A DNA stretch of 64,000 bases. Source: BD2-11 clade cluster bacterium bin43. Lineage in GTDB: Bacteria; Gemmatimonadota; Gemmatimonadetes; Longimicrobiales; Gaopeijiaceae. The stretch is taken from contig MPMR01000003.1 in the NCBI GenBank assembly GCA_002238605.1, positions 1-64,000 on the forward strand, in the 5' to 3' direction. Under the pieces are notes generated by a model that was given only the letters and a program-made list of their open reading frames with translations, was not told the DNA's origin and did no database searches. Of this stretch, positions 27,619 to 38,204 are shown piece by piece (within the stretch, counting starts at the first letter, position 1; each line of letters starts with the position of its first letter). The translations under genes were made by a program, and so were the position numbers.

Positions 27619-29012
27619 GACGTCACCGGCACGGTCAGGGAGAACTCGCCGGTGGCATCTCCGAAGGTCTTCACATCCTCGTGCCCGAGCTTGTGCAGGA
27701 GCGTCGTGAATACGTTGGCCATGGGCGTTCCGTCCGGGGCCTTCAAGTGCAGGTTGCCCTCCAGCTGGCCGTTCGCCCCGCCCAGGATCACGAGCGGGCA
27801 GCGGCGGTGGTTGTGCAGGTTGGCGTCTCCCATGGGCGAGCCCCAGATCACCATGGACCGGTCCAGCAGGCTCATTTCGCCGTCCATCGTCTCCTGCAGC
27901 CGTTCCAGCAGGTACGCCAGCTGTCCCGTGCGCCACTGGCAGATCGTGTTGAATTCGAGGATGGCCTCCTCGTTGCCGCCGTGGTGCGAGGCGGGATGGA
28001 AGGCCCGGTCCGATCCGCTCTCGGGGAACCTGCGGTTGGATGCGTCGCGTCCCATCTTGAGCGCGGTGACCCGCGTTGCATCCGTCTCGAAGGCCAGCAC
28101 CTGCAGGTCGATGAGGAGACGCATGTGCTCGGCGAAGGAGTCGGGCACGCCCGGGGGCGCACCGGGCAGCTCGCGCGGGGCCCCGCTGGTGTTGCGCTCC
28201 TCCACCCGCTCGATGCGCCGCTCGATCTCGCGCACGCTGTCCAGATAACGGTCCACCCTCTGCAGGTCGACCGCGCCCAGCTGACGCCGCAGATCGGCCA
28301 CCTCGCCCGCGACCCAGTCCAGGATGCTCCCGTGGGTCCGGCGCCGCCGCGCCCGCTCGTCGGCGCTCCCGCCTGCACCGAAGAGCATGTCGAAGGCGGT
28401 GCGCGGACTGCGGATCATCGGAAGCGGCACGTCGGGCGATGCCCAGCTGATCGAGTCCATGTACGAACACGAATAGTTGTAGTCGCAGCCACCCCCCGCG
28501 TCCGTGGGCTCGATGGAGAGCTGAAGCGAGGGCAACACCGTGTCCTGCCCGAAGCGCTGCGCGTGCAGCTGATCGAGCGAGGTTCCGCAGTAGATGTCGG
28601 ACCCCTGGGTCTGCTTCGGATGCGACTGGGTCAGGAACACCGCACTGGAGCGGAAGTGGTCGCCGCCCACCTCCGGCGGCGCGAACGCCTCCGCCATGCG
28701 CACGTCGGTGTTGCTGATGATGGTCATGTAGTCACGCCACGGCTCGAGCCCCTTCAGCACGTTGACGTCGCTGAACTCGAAATCCCGCCCCTGGGTCACG
28801 GGCGCGAAGAGATGCTGCCTCGCCCCCCACTCGTTGCATCCGGGGACGCCGTGCACCTCCTCGATGCAGATCACGCGTGTCGGTTCGCCAGCGGCGCGCC
28901 CGCGCGCAACGGCGGCGGGGATCATCGCGTCCAGCAGCGGAAGAGCGAGTGTGGCGCCCGCCCCGCGCACGAAGGTGCGGCGCGGGAGAGCCTTGCCGGT
29001 CAGAAAATGCAT
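27615..29012 (-). CDS. Tat-exported DUF1552 protein
   Basis: This is a 465-residue member of DUF1552, an uncharacterised alkaline-phosphatase-superfamily-like group common in Planctomycetes, Acidobacteria and Gemmatimonadota. The N-terminus has a twin-arginine signal (LPRRTFVRGAGATLALPLLD). Characteristic blocks are NVLKGLEPWRDYMTIISNTD, GDHFRSSAVFLTQSHPKQTQ, SLDQLHAQRFGQDTVLPSLQ, SWASPDVPLP and VIWGSPMGDANLHNHRRCPL. It lies between a DUF1592 cytochrome-like gene and an ankyrin gene, the recurrent partner set of the family. The reaction is unknown. Confidence 0.92.
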   Translation of the reverse strand: MHFLTGKALPRRTFVRGAGATLALPLLDAMIPAAVARGRAAGEPTRVICIEEVHGVPGCNEWGARQHLFAPVTQGRDFEFSDVNVLKGLEPWRDYMTIISNTDVRMAEAFAPPEVGGDHFRSSAVFLTQSHPKQTQGSDIYCGTSLDQLHAQRFGQDTVLPSLQLSIEPTDAGGGCDYNYSCSYMDSISWASPDVPLPMIRSPRTAFDMLFGAGGSADERARRRRTHGSILDWVAGEVADLRRQLGAVDLQRVDRYLDSVREIERRIERVEERNTSGAPRELPGAPPGVPDSFAEHMRLLIDLQVLAFETDATRVTALKMGRDASNRRFPESGSDRAFHPASHHGGNEEAILEFNTICQWRTGQLAYLLERLQETMDGEMSLLDRSMVIWGSPMGDANLHNHRRCPLVILGGANGQLEGNLHLKAPDGTPMANVFTTLLHKLGHEDVKTFGDATGEFSLTVPVTS

Positions 29013-29090
29013 GCCACGATCCAGGATGAAGGATGACGGACACGAACCCGCCCGGGCCGTCGACGGTCTACGGCGCGGTGCGCGGGCATA

Positions 29091-31559
29091 TCAATCGAAT
29101 GTACCCCGAGTCCCGGTGTTCTCGCTATCGGCGAGCGCCAGGGCCTGCTTCATGCGGAAGGCGTCGCTCATCACCACTCCGATGATGAAGGACGACATCC
29201 GGTAGTCGTTGCGCTCGGCCTCCCTCGCGACGGCGCGCACGGCAGGCTGGTCCCGATAGTCGATGCCCCGTCCCAGCGCATAGGCCATCAGGCTCTCGGT
29301 GAACTGCCGCACCAGCGGAACGGGGCGCTTGAGCAGGACGCGCGAGAGGTCCGCCGGGGTCTCGATGTCCGTGCCGTCGTAGTAGGTGCTCCGGGTGTCG
29401 AGCGGGGTGCCCTCCTCGCGGATGCGCCACCTGCCGGTCACGTCGAAGTTGTCGAGCGCCAGCCCGATCGGATCGATCAGGTCGTGGCAGGACGAACAGT
29501 CGGGGCTATCGCGGTGGGCCTCGAGCCGCTCGCGGGTCGTGAGCACCTTGCCGTCACGGGCGCTCGCGGTCTCTTCCAGGTCCGGAATGCCGGGAGGCGG
29601 AGGCGGCGGGGGCGTCCCCAGCAGCACCTCCATTACCCACAGGCCGCGCAGCACGGGCGAGGTGCGGTTGCCGAGCGATGTCTGGACCAGCATGCTGCCG
29701 TGGCCCAGGAGCCCGCGCCGGCGATCGTCGGGATAGCTCACCCGCCGGAAAGCTTCGCCCCTTACCCCGTCGATGCCGTAGTGACTCGCCAGGCGCTCGT
29801 TTACGAAGGTGTAGTCGGCGCCGTAGAGCTCGAGCAGACTCCGGTCCTCGCGGATCAGGTTGTGGAAGAAGAGCTCGCTCTCCCGCCGCATCGCCTCGGC
29901 GACCTGCCGGCTGTAGTTCGGGAAGCGGAACGCGTCCGGACTCACCTTCTCGACGTCCTGCAGGCGGAGCCAGAGCGAAGCGAAGCGGGTGGCCAGCGCC
30001 TCCGAACGCGGATCCGCCAGCAGGCGGCGCGCCTGGGCCTCGAACCGGACAGGATCCGAGAGCGCCCCGTCCCGAGCCGCGGCCACCAGTGGGGCGTCCG
30101 GGCCGGTGCCCCAGAGGAAGAACGACAGGCGCGCGGCCAGGTCCTCGCCCGCAAGCGGATAAACCTCGCCGGGCGCCACATCCTCGGGTTCCCGCTCCAT
30201 GCGGAAGAGGAAGTGCGGGCTGGAGAGGATCGCTTCGAGCGCCGTGCGCACGCCGGCCTCGAAGCCTCCGTCCTCGGAACCCATCTCGTAGAAGACGAGG
30301 AGGTCGCTCACCTCGTTGTCGTCCACGTCGCGGCCGTAGGCTTCCGACGCCAGCCGGGACACGATCTCGTGAGCGCACGGCCGCTCTTCGGCGGCCGCGG
30401 TTGGCCGGCAGGAGAAGACCCGCCGCCGGGCATCGAAATCGGAGACGCCCGTGGTGTTGTGCGGTCCCTCCACCGTCAGGCTCATCATGTGCGGGAGCGA
30501 CGTGGTTCCGTAGCTGGTCTCGGTGCCGGTCAGGGACCAGTCGTGGGGACGGATCAGGTCCTCGTAGGGGCCATCCATCCTGCGGATGAAGGCTGCGGAA
30601 AGGCGGTGCTCGCCCGCGCGCAGGGGAATGGGATCGGTGCGCACCGGGAACCCCTTGCGCCCCTGGAAGTCGATGTTGCCCCCGTAGCGCAGCAGCGCCA
30701 CCCGCTCCCCGTTGACGGAGATGTCGATGTCGTGGCCGCGCTCGCCCCATCCCGACATGAAGCTCATCGAGAAGATGTACTCCCCGTCGGCGGGGAAGGA
30801 ATGCAGGACGCTCACCCCGCCGCGGGTGCCGAAGGGCGCGCCTTCGACCCGCTCCCATTCGTGCTGGGAGACGGAGGGCGGGTTGTTGTAGGACACGGAC
30901 GTGGTTGCCGCGTCGCGGTCCCCGATGGCGCGGCGCGCGATATCGCTGGCGGCGGACAGGTAGGCGTCCATCAGCGTCGGGGTGAGCGTCTGGGCCTCGG
31001 CATTGTTGTCGAAGCTCTCGCTGATGCGGTCCGGCGGCAACCAGTCTTCCGGGTCGACCGTGAGCCCCAGCAGGTCATGGATCACCCGTGCGTACTCGGC
31101 GCGGTTGAGGCGCTGGAAGGGGCGGGTGCCCGCGAAGGGCCGGGCGGCGGCGGCCTCGTCCACCACGTCCTCGAGGAACTGCGCCAGCGCCTGCAGGGTG
31201 TCGTCGGGGGGGCGTCGCTGACCCGGGGGCGGCATCATGCCCGCGCGCAGCTTGCGGATCATGCGCTCGGCGACCTCGGCGTTCTCGTCGGCGCGCGTGA
31301 CGTCGAACCCTTCCAGCGACAGGTTTCCGCGCATCCGGCGCTCGCTGTGACAGCGGGTGCAGTAGCGCTCGACGACGTCCTCGACCGGAGCGGACCCCAG
31401 GTCGGCAGGGAGAACGTCATGGGCGCCGCCGTATGCGGGATATGCGGCCGGGGCAGAACCATATGTGGCGTCGGACGGGCCGGCGGGCCCAGTCTCGCGC
31501 GCTCCTCCCGCAACCAGCACCACACCCCCCAGCGCAACCGCAACGGCCAGAACCTTCAC
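29091..31559 (-). CDS. DUF1592-family exported cytochrome-like protein (DUF1587/1595/1592/1588/1585)
   Basis: The 822-residue protein starts at a GTG with a textbook ribosome binding site (AAGGAGGTACC). After a hydrophobic leader comes a c-type haem motif CTRCH (residues 67-71), then DUF1587 (FQRLNRAEYARVIHDLLGL), a beta-rich carbohydrate-binding-like insert (about 235-370), DUF1595 (EAGVRTALEAILSSPHFLFR), DUF1592 (LAARLSFFLWG, LADPRSEALATRFASLWLRL), DUF1588 (LVQTSLGNRTSPVLRGLWVM, then poly-Pro) and DUF1585 (FTESLMAYALGRGIDYRDQP). CSSCHDLIDPIGLALDNFD holds another CxxCH. The family is associated with planctomycete-type extracellular breakdown or electron transfer; the substrate is unknown. 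Confidence 0.93.
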   Translation of the reverse strand: MKVLAVAVALGGVVLVAGGARETGPAGPSDATYGSAPAAYPAYGGAHDVLPADLGSAPVEDVVERYCTRCHSERRMRGNLSLEGFDVTRADENAEVAERMIRKLRAGMMPPPGQRRPPDDTLQALAQFLEDVVDEAAAARPFAGTRPFQRLNRAEYARVIHDLLGLTVDPEDWLPPDRISESFDNNAEAQTLTPTLMDAYLSAASDIARRAIGDRDAATTSVSYNNPPSVSQHEWERVEGAPFGTRGGVSVLHSFPADGEYIFSMSFMSGWGERGHDIDISVNGERVALLRYGGNIDFQGRKGFPVRTDPIPLRAGEHRLSAAFIRRMDGPYEDLIRPHDWSLTGTETSYGTTSLPHMMSLTVEGPHNTTGVSDFDARRRVFSCRPTAAAEERPCAHEIVSRLASEAYGRDVDDNEVSDLLVFYEMGSEDGGFEAGVRTALEAILSSPHFLFRMEREPEDVAPGEVYPLAGEDLAARLSFFLWGTGPDAPLVAAARDGALSDPVRFEAQARRLLADPRSEALATRFASLWLRLQDVEKVSPDAFRFPNYSRQVAEAMRRESELFFHNLIREDRSLLELYGADYTFVNERLASHYGIDGVRGEAFRRVSYPDDRRRGLLGHGSMLVQTSLGNRTSPVLRGLWVMEVLLGTPPPPPPPGIPDLEETASARDGKVLTTRERLEAHRDSPDCSSCHDLIDPIGLALDNFDVTGRWRIREEGTPLDTRSTYYDGTDIETPADLSRVLLKRPVPLVRQFTESLMAYALGRGIDYRDQPAVRAVAREAERNDYRMSSFIIGVVMSDAFRMKQALALADSENTGTRGTFD

Positions 31560-31695
31560 GGTACCTCCTTGCCGACCGGGCCGCGGTCATGCGGCCCTTC
31601 ACCCAGGCTCATCGCCGGGATCGGTGATCCAGACGATGTGCAACCCCTGAATGTAACGATGTGCCGCACGCGGGACAGCCCGCGCGTAACGCCCC

Positions 31696-31758
31696 CCCGG
31701 CAGCGCCCGCGACGGTGCATCAGCCCGCTTGCCGGGCTCTCCGGCAGCCTGTTTTATT
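31696..31758 (+). promoter_or_regulatory. Candidate transcription attenuator in the purine-permease leader
   Basis: TGCCGGG (31730-31736) can pair either with upstream CCCGGCA (31696-31702) or, through TGCCGG, with downstream CCGGCA (31741-31746). The downstream stem is followed by GCCTGTTTTATT, resembling an intrinsic terminator, 33 bases before the permease start at 31792. Mutually exclusive stems of this sort are the hallmark of riboswitch or attenuator leaders. No known purine aptamer consensus is recognisable, and GC-rich DNA gives chance pairings. Confidence 0.4.
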
Positions 31759-31791
31759 GACGAGTCTTTTCCAGTCACGGGAGCGGGTCTC

Positions 31792-33081
31792 ATGCTGAGT
31801 TATTTTCAGCTTCAGGAGCGTGGAACGACTGTCCGTACCGAGGTGCTGGCGGGATGCACCACCTTCCTCACCCTCGCGTACATCATCTTCGTGAACCCCC
31901 TGGTTCTCGGCGGCGCGGGGATGGACACGGGGGCCGTGCTGGTGGCCACCTGCCTGGCCTCGGCATTCGGCTGCCTGGTCATGGGGCTTTGGGCCAACTA
32001 CCCCATCGCGCTGGCGCCGGGGATGGGGCTGAACGCCTACTTCGTGGCGATCGCCGTAGGCACGCTGGGCCTGGCGTGGCAGGTCGCGCTGGGCGCGGTG
32101 TTCCTGTCGGGTGTGCTCATGTTCGCCCTTTCCGTGCTCCCCGTGCGCAAGTGGGTGGTGGAAAGCATCCCGCGCTCGCAGAAGATGGCCATCGCGGCCG
32201 GGATCGGGTTCTTCCTGGCGATCATCGCCCTGCAGAACGCCGGCGTGGTGGTCGACAGCGAAGCCACCCTGATCACGCTGGGCGACCTCACCCAGTGGAC
32301 GGTGCTGCTGGCGGTTCTGGGCTTCCTCGCCATGGTGGCGCTGGAGCACCGCGGGCTGCCTGGCGCGGTGCTGCTGTGCATTCTGGCAGTGGCGGTCGCG
32401 GGATGGCTGTCCGGCCTGGCGGCGGCGCCGGAGTCGGTGGTGTCCGCCCCGCCGTCCCTGGCGCCGACCGCGTTCCAGCTGGACGTGGCGGCGGCGGTCG
32501 AGGTGGGGCTGGTGGCGATCGTGTTCTCCTTCCTCATGGTCGACCTGTTCGACACCAGCGGCACCCTGGTCGCGGTGCTGAACGAGGCGGGGCTCACCGA
32601 CAAGGACGGGCGCGTCCCGGGGCTGCGGCGCGCGCTCGTCGCCGACAGCTCGGCCACCATGGTGGGCGCGCTCCTCGGCACTTCGACCACGACCTCCTAC
32701 ATCGAGAGCGCGGCGGGCGTGCGGGCCGGCGGGCGCACCGGCCTCACCGCGGTGGTGGTGGCGGGCCTCTTCCTGGCCGCGCTGGTGCTCGCACCGGTGG
32801 CGACCGCCATCCCCGCCTTCGCGACCGCCCCGGCGATCCTGTTCGTGGGCTGCATCATGGCGCGGGCACTGCGCGACGTGCCCTGGGACGACCTCACCGA
32901 GTGCGTCCCGGCCATCGTGACCGCGCTCGCGATGCCGTTCACCTACTCGATCGCGACCGGGATCGGCATGGGGTTCATCGCCTACGCGCTCATCAAGCTG
33001 TTCTCGGGGCGCGCCTCCGAGCTGAACGCCGCGGTCGTGATCGTGGCAGTGCTGTTCGGTATCCGCTTCGCCATCAGTTAG
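31792..33081 (+). CDS. NCS2-family (AzgA-type) purine permease
   Basis: The 429-residue inner-membrane transporter takes up adenine, guanine or hypoxanthine with protons. The ATG at 31792 follows GGGAGCGGG and begins MLSYFQLQERGTTVRTEVLAG, the usual AzgA/PbuG start. Family blocks are FLTLAYIIFVNPLVLGGAGM, LWANYPIALAPGMGLNAYF, SIPRSQKMAIAAGIGFFLAI, LMVDLFDTSGTLVAV and GALLGTSTTTSYIESAAGVR, then GGRTGLTAVV. The GTSTTTSYIESAAG block marks the AzgA subgroup. A possible attenuator precedes the gene, and guaB elsewhere in the window is the only linked purine gene. Confidence 0.93.
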   Translation: MLSYFQLQERGTTVRTEVLAGCTTFLTLAYIIFVNPLVLGGAGMDTGAVLVATCLASAFGCLVMGLWANYPIALAPGMGLNAYFVAIAVGTLGLAWQVALGAVFLSGVLMFALSVLPVRKWVVESIPRSQKMAIAAGIGFFLAIIALQNAGVVVDSEATLITLGDLTQWTVLLAVLGFLAMVALEHRGLPGAVLLCILAVAVAGWLSGLAAAPESVVSAPPSLAPTAFQLDVAAAVEVGLVAIVFSFLMVDLFDTSGTLVAVLNEAGLTDKDGRVPGLRRALVADSSATMVGALLGTSTTTSYIESAAGVRAGGRTGLTAVVVAGLFLAALVLAPVATAIPAFATAPAILFVGCIMARALRDVPWDDLTECVPAIVTALAMPFTYSIATGIGMGFIAYALIKLFSGRASELNAAVVIVAVLFGIRFAIS

Positions 33082-33136
33082 GAGTTCTGCGCGGCCGCAC
33101 CTCGGACCACAACATGGCGTGGGTGGGAACGTCGAA

Positions 33137-33152
33137 AACACAACATATGGTG
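33137..33152. promoter_or_regulatory. 16-bp near-perfect palindrome, candidate operator
   Basis: CACAACATATGGTGTG is symmetric at 14 of 16 positions (CACA-N-CATATG-N-TGTG). It lies in a relatively AT-rich intergenic gap between the purine permease and the M24 lipoprotein gene, about 135 bases before the latter start. The size and symmetry fit a dimeric regulator site. No regulator in the window is an obvious match. Confidence 0.45.
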
Positions 33153-33247
33153 TGCAGTGCGAGGTCCGGTAACCCCTGGATGATGCTCTCACCACCATAA
33201 AGTGCGGCCGATGGGACCCCTCCAAGCGCGACCAACAAGCATGACTC

Positions 33248-33278
33248 CATACAGGTTTCGTACATGATTCATACAGGT
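33248..33278. repeat. Direct repeat CATACAGGT upstream of the M24 lipoprotein gene
   Basis: CATACAGGT occurs at 33248-33256 and 33270-33278, exactly 22 bases apart (two helical turns). The second copy ends eight bases before the ATG at 33287 and contributes the AGG of a weak ribosome binding site. This may be a tandem regulator site overlapping the translation start region. Confidence 0.4.
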
Positions 33279-33286
33279 AGTTGCCG

Positions 33287-34738
33287 ATGCACACGATTTC
33301 TCCTCCGCTGAAACCGGGTTCACTGGCCGCGATCGCAGCCCTGATCGCCTCCTGCGCCCCCGCCAGCCCGTCCGGCGACGCGCCGCCCTCCGCCGGGAGG
33401 CCCGCCGTGTCCCCCGATCCCGTCGAACTCTTCGACGGCCGCGTCATCCCGGGGATGCCCGAACTACTGGGCCTGCGCGCCCAATACGAAGTCCGCCTCG
33501 ACTGGCTGGCGCGGAAGCGCCCCCTGTTGCTCCAGCAGATGCGCGAACACGGCATCGAGATGTGGATCGTGGTGAGCGAGGAGTTCCATCCCGACCCGGT
33601 CGCCCAGTACGTGGCCCCTCCCCTCCGCTACACGCGCCGGCGCGATGTCATGGTGTTCGTGGATGCCGGCGAGGAAGGGCTCGCGGCCTACTCCGACTAC
33701 TGGCGCCCCACGGAGGACTACCGCCGCTTCTTCCAGCCGCTCCCCGCGGCGCGCAACGCCCGAGGCATCCAGGACACCCGGGCCGGGTTGCGCGCGCTGG
33801 TGGAGCAATACGCCCCGGCCACCATCGGGCTCAACATCGGCGGAGCGCGCGGCCACGACAGCGGCCTCACCCACGACAGCTACCTGTTCCTGGCCGACGC
33901 GCTGGGTCCGGACGCGGAATCCCGCTTCCTCTCCGCCGCCGGCCTCATCGAGGATGTCTTCGATACCCGGCTGCCCGAGGAGCTGGAGCACTACCGCCAG
34001 CTCGTGCTCGCCACCGACGTCATCGCCCAGACCGCGCTGTCGAACGTGGTCATCACGCCCGGCGAGACCCGCGCGGCCGACATCAAGTGGTTCTTCGAGG
34101 AGACCATAGCCGAGCTCGGCGTCGGCGGCGTGCCCTGGTTCGAGATCCACGTGGCCGTTCAGCGCTACGATCCCGACACCGGCGAGATGATCCCCTACGT
34201 GCACCCCTCGCCCGACGACCTGGTCTTCCAGCAGGGCGACATCATCCACCTCGACTGCGGCTTCGACTACATTGGTTTCGCCAGCGACTGGCAGAAGGTC
34301 GCGTACATCCTGCGGGAAGGTGAAGACGATGTCCCCGAAGGACTTGAGGCCGCGCTCCAGAACGCCAATCTCGTGCACGAGGCGTTCGCCTCCGAGCCTC
34401 GCCCGGGGATGACCGGCTGGGAGGCCACGCTCGCCATCGCCGCCAGACTCGAAGGCGTCGACTTCCTCCCCAGCCTCTACTCACACCCCATCGGCTATCA
34501 CGGGCACGCGCTGGGCCCGAACATCAACGCCCGCGACATGGACCTGTCCTCGGCTCCGGAACGGGATTCCTACCTGAGGAACGGCGCGTATCGCTCCATC
34601 GAGTTCAGCGCCACGTCGGCGATCCCGGAATACGGCGGCGGAACGGTCAGGATCCCGATGGAGGACGACGGCTACCTCACCCCCGAGGGTTACGAGTACT
34701 TCCGGCCCTACCAGACGGAGTGGTACGTGATCCGGTGA
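33287..34738 (+). CDS. M24-family metallopeptidase lipoprotein (Xaa-Pro aminopeptidase-like)
   Basis: This is a 483-residue envelope peptidase. A lipoprotein signal ends in LIASC (Cys about residue 20). After a creatinase-like N-terminal domain (RKRPLLLQQMREHGIEMWIV), the M24 'pita-bread' fold shows all five expected metal ligands: Asp in IIHLDCGF, Asp in FASDWQK, His in YHGHALGP, Glu in RSIEFSATS and Glu in RIPMEDDGYL. It should remove N-terminal residues next to proline from peptides in the periplasm or at the cell surface. I use the ATG at 33287; a TTG two codons earlier is possible. A paralogue is at 41740. Confidence 0.9.
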   Translation: MHTISPPLKPGSLAAIAALIASCAPASPSGDAPPSAGRPAVSPDPVELFDGRVIPGMPELLGLRAQYEVRLDWLARKRPLLLQQMREHGIEMWIVVSEEFHPDPVAQYVAPPLRYTRRRDVMVFVDAGEEGLAAYSDYWRPTEDYRRFFQPLPAARNARGIQDTRAGLRALVEQYAPATIGLNIGGARGHDSGLTHDSYLFLADALGPDAESRFLSAAGLIEDVFDTRLPEELEHYRQLVLATDVIAQTALSNVVITPGETRAADIKWFFEETIAELGVGGVPWFEIHVAVQRYDPDTGEMIPYVHPSPDDLVFQQGDIIHLDCGFDYIGFASDWQKVAYILREGEDDVPEGLEAALQNANLVHEAFASEPRPGMTGWEATLAIAARLEGVDFLPSLYSHPIGYHGHALGPNINARDMDLSSAPERDSYLRNGAYRSIEFSATSAIPEYGGGTVRIPMEDDGYLTPEGYEYFRPYQTEWYVIR

Positions 34739-34773
34739 GAGGGCGTCCGTCATCGCCTCGCGAGGAGAACAGC

Positions 34774-35007
34774 ATGGCTCGACGTGTCAACATCATGATG
34801 GACGACGAGGCGTGGCGCGTGATCGAGAAGCTGCCGCGCGGTAGCCGGAGCCGCGCCGTCAACGCCGCGATCCGGGAGTGGTCCGGCACCTCCAGGAGGC
34901 GCGAGGCCTCCGCACGGATGGATGCGCTACGCGCTCGGCTGCCCGCCGTCGAGACCGACCGGATCGTTCGGTGGATACGGGAGGGGCGGGAGCGGCGGCT
35001 CCCGTGA
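34774..35007 (+). CDS. vapB: VapB-type ribbon-helix-helix antitoxin
   Basis: The 77-residue protein starts at ATG 34774 behind a GAGGAG ribosome binding site. The N-terminus (MARRVNIMMDDEAWRVIEKL) followed by PRGSRSRAVNAAIREW is a ribbon-helix-helix DNA-binding fold, which would autorepress the operon. The Arg-rich C-terminal half should wrap the toxin. Its TGA overlaps the toxin GTG by four bases (GTGA). Antitoxin assignment rests on this arrangement and fold. Confidence 0.82.
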   Translation: MARRVNIMMDDEAWRVIEKLPRGSRSRAVNAAIREWSGTSRRREASARMDALRARLPAVETDRIVRWIREGRERRLP

Positions 35008-35426
35008 TCGTCACGCCGGACGCATCGGTTCTTCTCAAGTGGGTTCTTCCGGGCGACGACGAGCAGGACACCGACGCAGCACTCGCGCTGCGTGACGAAG
35101 CGGTGGCCGGAACCGTCGATCTTGTCGTTCCCCAACTCTGGATCTACGAGGTGGGCAACACGCTGGCGAGGCGGTTTCCCGAAGACGCCGACGAATTGCT
35201 CATGTCGCTTGCGGACTTCGGTCTTGCTGAAGCGAAGCTGGACGCAAGGTGGAGGGCGCGCGCCGTGTCCCTATCGATAAGGTACGGTGTCGCGTTCTGC
35301 GACGCGGCCTACCATGCCGTGGCGCTCGGCCTCCGCGGTGTGTTCGTCACGGCGGACGAACGGTATGTGCGCCGCGCCTCGGGGGCCGGAGGCATTTCGT
35401 CCCTGCGACTCTGGCGGAGACCCTGA
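35004..35426 (+). CDS. vapC: VapC-type PIN-domain ribonuclease toxin
   Basis: The 140-residue PIN-domain protein begins at the GTG that overlaps the antitoxin stop. Acidic metal-site residues are in place: Asp6 (VTPDASVLLKW), Glu49 (WIYEVGN), Asp100 (FCDAAYHAVAL) and Asp118 (VTADERYVR). VapC toxins cut initiator tRNA or rRNA when the antitoxin is degraded. The pair is small and self-contained, typical of mobile stability modules, and lies between a peptidase gene and acs. Confidence 0.9.
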   Translation: MIVTPDASVLLKWVLPGDDEQDTDAALALRDEAVAGTVDLVVPQLWIYEVGNTLARRFPEDADELLMSLADFGLAEAKLDARWRARAVSLSIRYGVAFCDAAYHAVALGLRGVFVTADERYVRRASGAGGISSLRLWRRP

Positions 35427-35475
35427 TCCGGGCCGGTCGCCTCGCCCTGGCAGCCCCGCCCGCGATCCCCTTCCC

Positions 35476-37434
<1,959 letters not shown>

Positions 37435-37519
37435 CTCAGGTCTCCGCTGCATGGTCAGGGTCCTGTACTGACATCTACTGGTATTTACTGGCGTGTTATC
37501 CGGTTCCCTTCCCTCGGGG

Positions 37520-38089
37520 TCATGAATCTTCTGCCCCAAGAAACTCCGCCACAACCCGGCTCGCCAGCAGCGCCTCAAAGGACTTTACCGTGGCCGAGCT
37601 CAGCGTGCGTACCACGCGCGCGCCGGCGTCGATCGCCACATCGGGGATCACAAGCCTGAACCGGCACTCGGTGCGGGCGTCCTCGGGACGGGCGTTGCGG
37701 TGCGGCACGGTCGCGCGCAGCGTCACCGGGGTCCCGTGCCCCCGGGTCAGTGAGCGGTCCGCCTCCCGCGCCAGCCCCTTCAGCGCCCCGGCGAAGTCTC
37801 CAAGCTCGCCCAGAGTCCGCCCCCGCACGGCGAGCGCCAGATTGCCGCCGAGCCCCTGCGAAGTCTCGTCGAGAAAGACGTCCACGCTCACCGGCTCACG
37901 TCGATGCGGCTGGTGGAAGAAGAGGTATGCGCTGCGCGTGGATTCGCCGGTCCAGCGGCCTTCGAACTCGTGACTGGTGGTCTTCTGCATCCCGGAGAGC
38001 CTCCAGCCGGCGTCCTCAACTCCCTGCCGAACGGCATCGATCAGCGGCTCCAGCGTGAGCAGCGCGCTTTCGTCGGGATCGGTCGTCAT
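37520..38089 (-). CDS. Hypothetical protein, 189 residues
   Basis: I do not recognise a family. The protein begins [20 protein letters not shown] at an ATG with GGAG eight bases upstream; a GTG at 38104 would add five residues. It looks soluble with mixed alpha/beta content: [20 protein letters not shown], then [20 protein letters not shown], then [12 protein letters not shown]. No signal peptide, membrane segment or metal cluster is seen. It is divergent from the Fur/PerR gene and sits upstream of acs on the same strand. Confidence 0.7.
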   Translation of the reverse strand: MTTDPDESALLTLEPLIDAVRQGVEDAGWRLSGMQKTTSHEFEGRWTGESTRSAYLFFHQPHRREPVSVDVFLDETSQGLGGNLALAVRGRTLGELGDFAGALKGLAREADRSLTRGHGTPVTLRATVPHRNARPEDARTECRFRLVIPDVAIDAGARVVRTLSSATVKSFEALLASRVVAEFLGAEDS

Positions 38090-38097
38090 CGCTCCGG

Positions 38098-38127
38098 TTG
38101 ACACATTTTCGCCCCGCTTAGTACGTT
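38098..38127 (+). promoter_or_regulatory. Possible promoter of the Fur/PerR-family gene
   Basis: A perfect TTGACA (38098-38103) lies in the divergent gap, followed after 18 bases by TACGTT (38122-38127), which matches only three -10 positions. Transcription would begin near 38134 and leave a leader of about 70 nt. The -35 overlaps the 5' end of the divergent gene, so shared control is possible. Confidence 0.35.
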
Positions 38128-38204
38128 GGCTGATCAGGGGGATACGTTCTACAGGTCCCGTTCCGGCAGGCCGTCAGCCGAGCACGGGCCGAAGATCACT
38201 TGCG

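Noticed and set aside
27619-28470. Upstream extension of the ankyrin reading frame
   Set aside because: It overlaps the DUF1552 gene in another phase and is not protein-like; the GTG at 27618 sits in a GTGA overlap with the DUF1552 stop and precedes a signal peptide.
31669-31684. CGCGGG-ACAG-CCCGCG hairpin in the purine-permease leader
   Set aside because: A 6-bp stem is common in GC-rich DNA and has no clear link to the terminator-like structure downstream.
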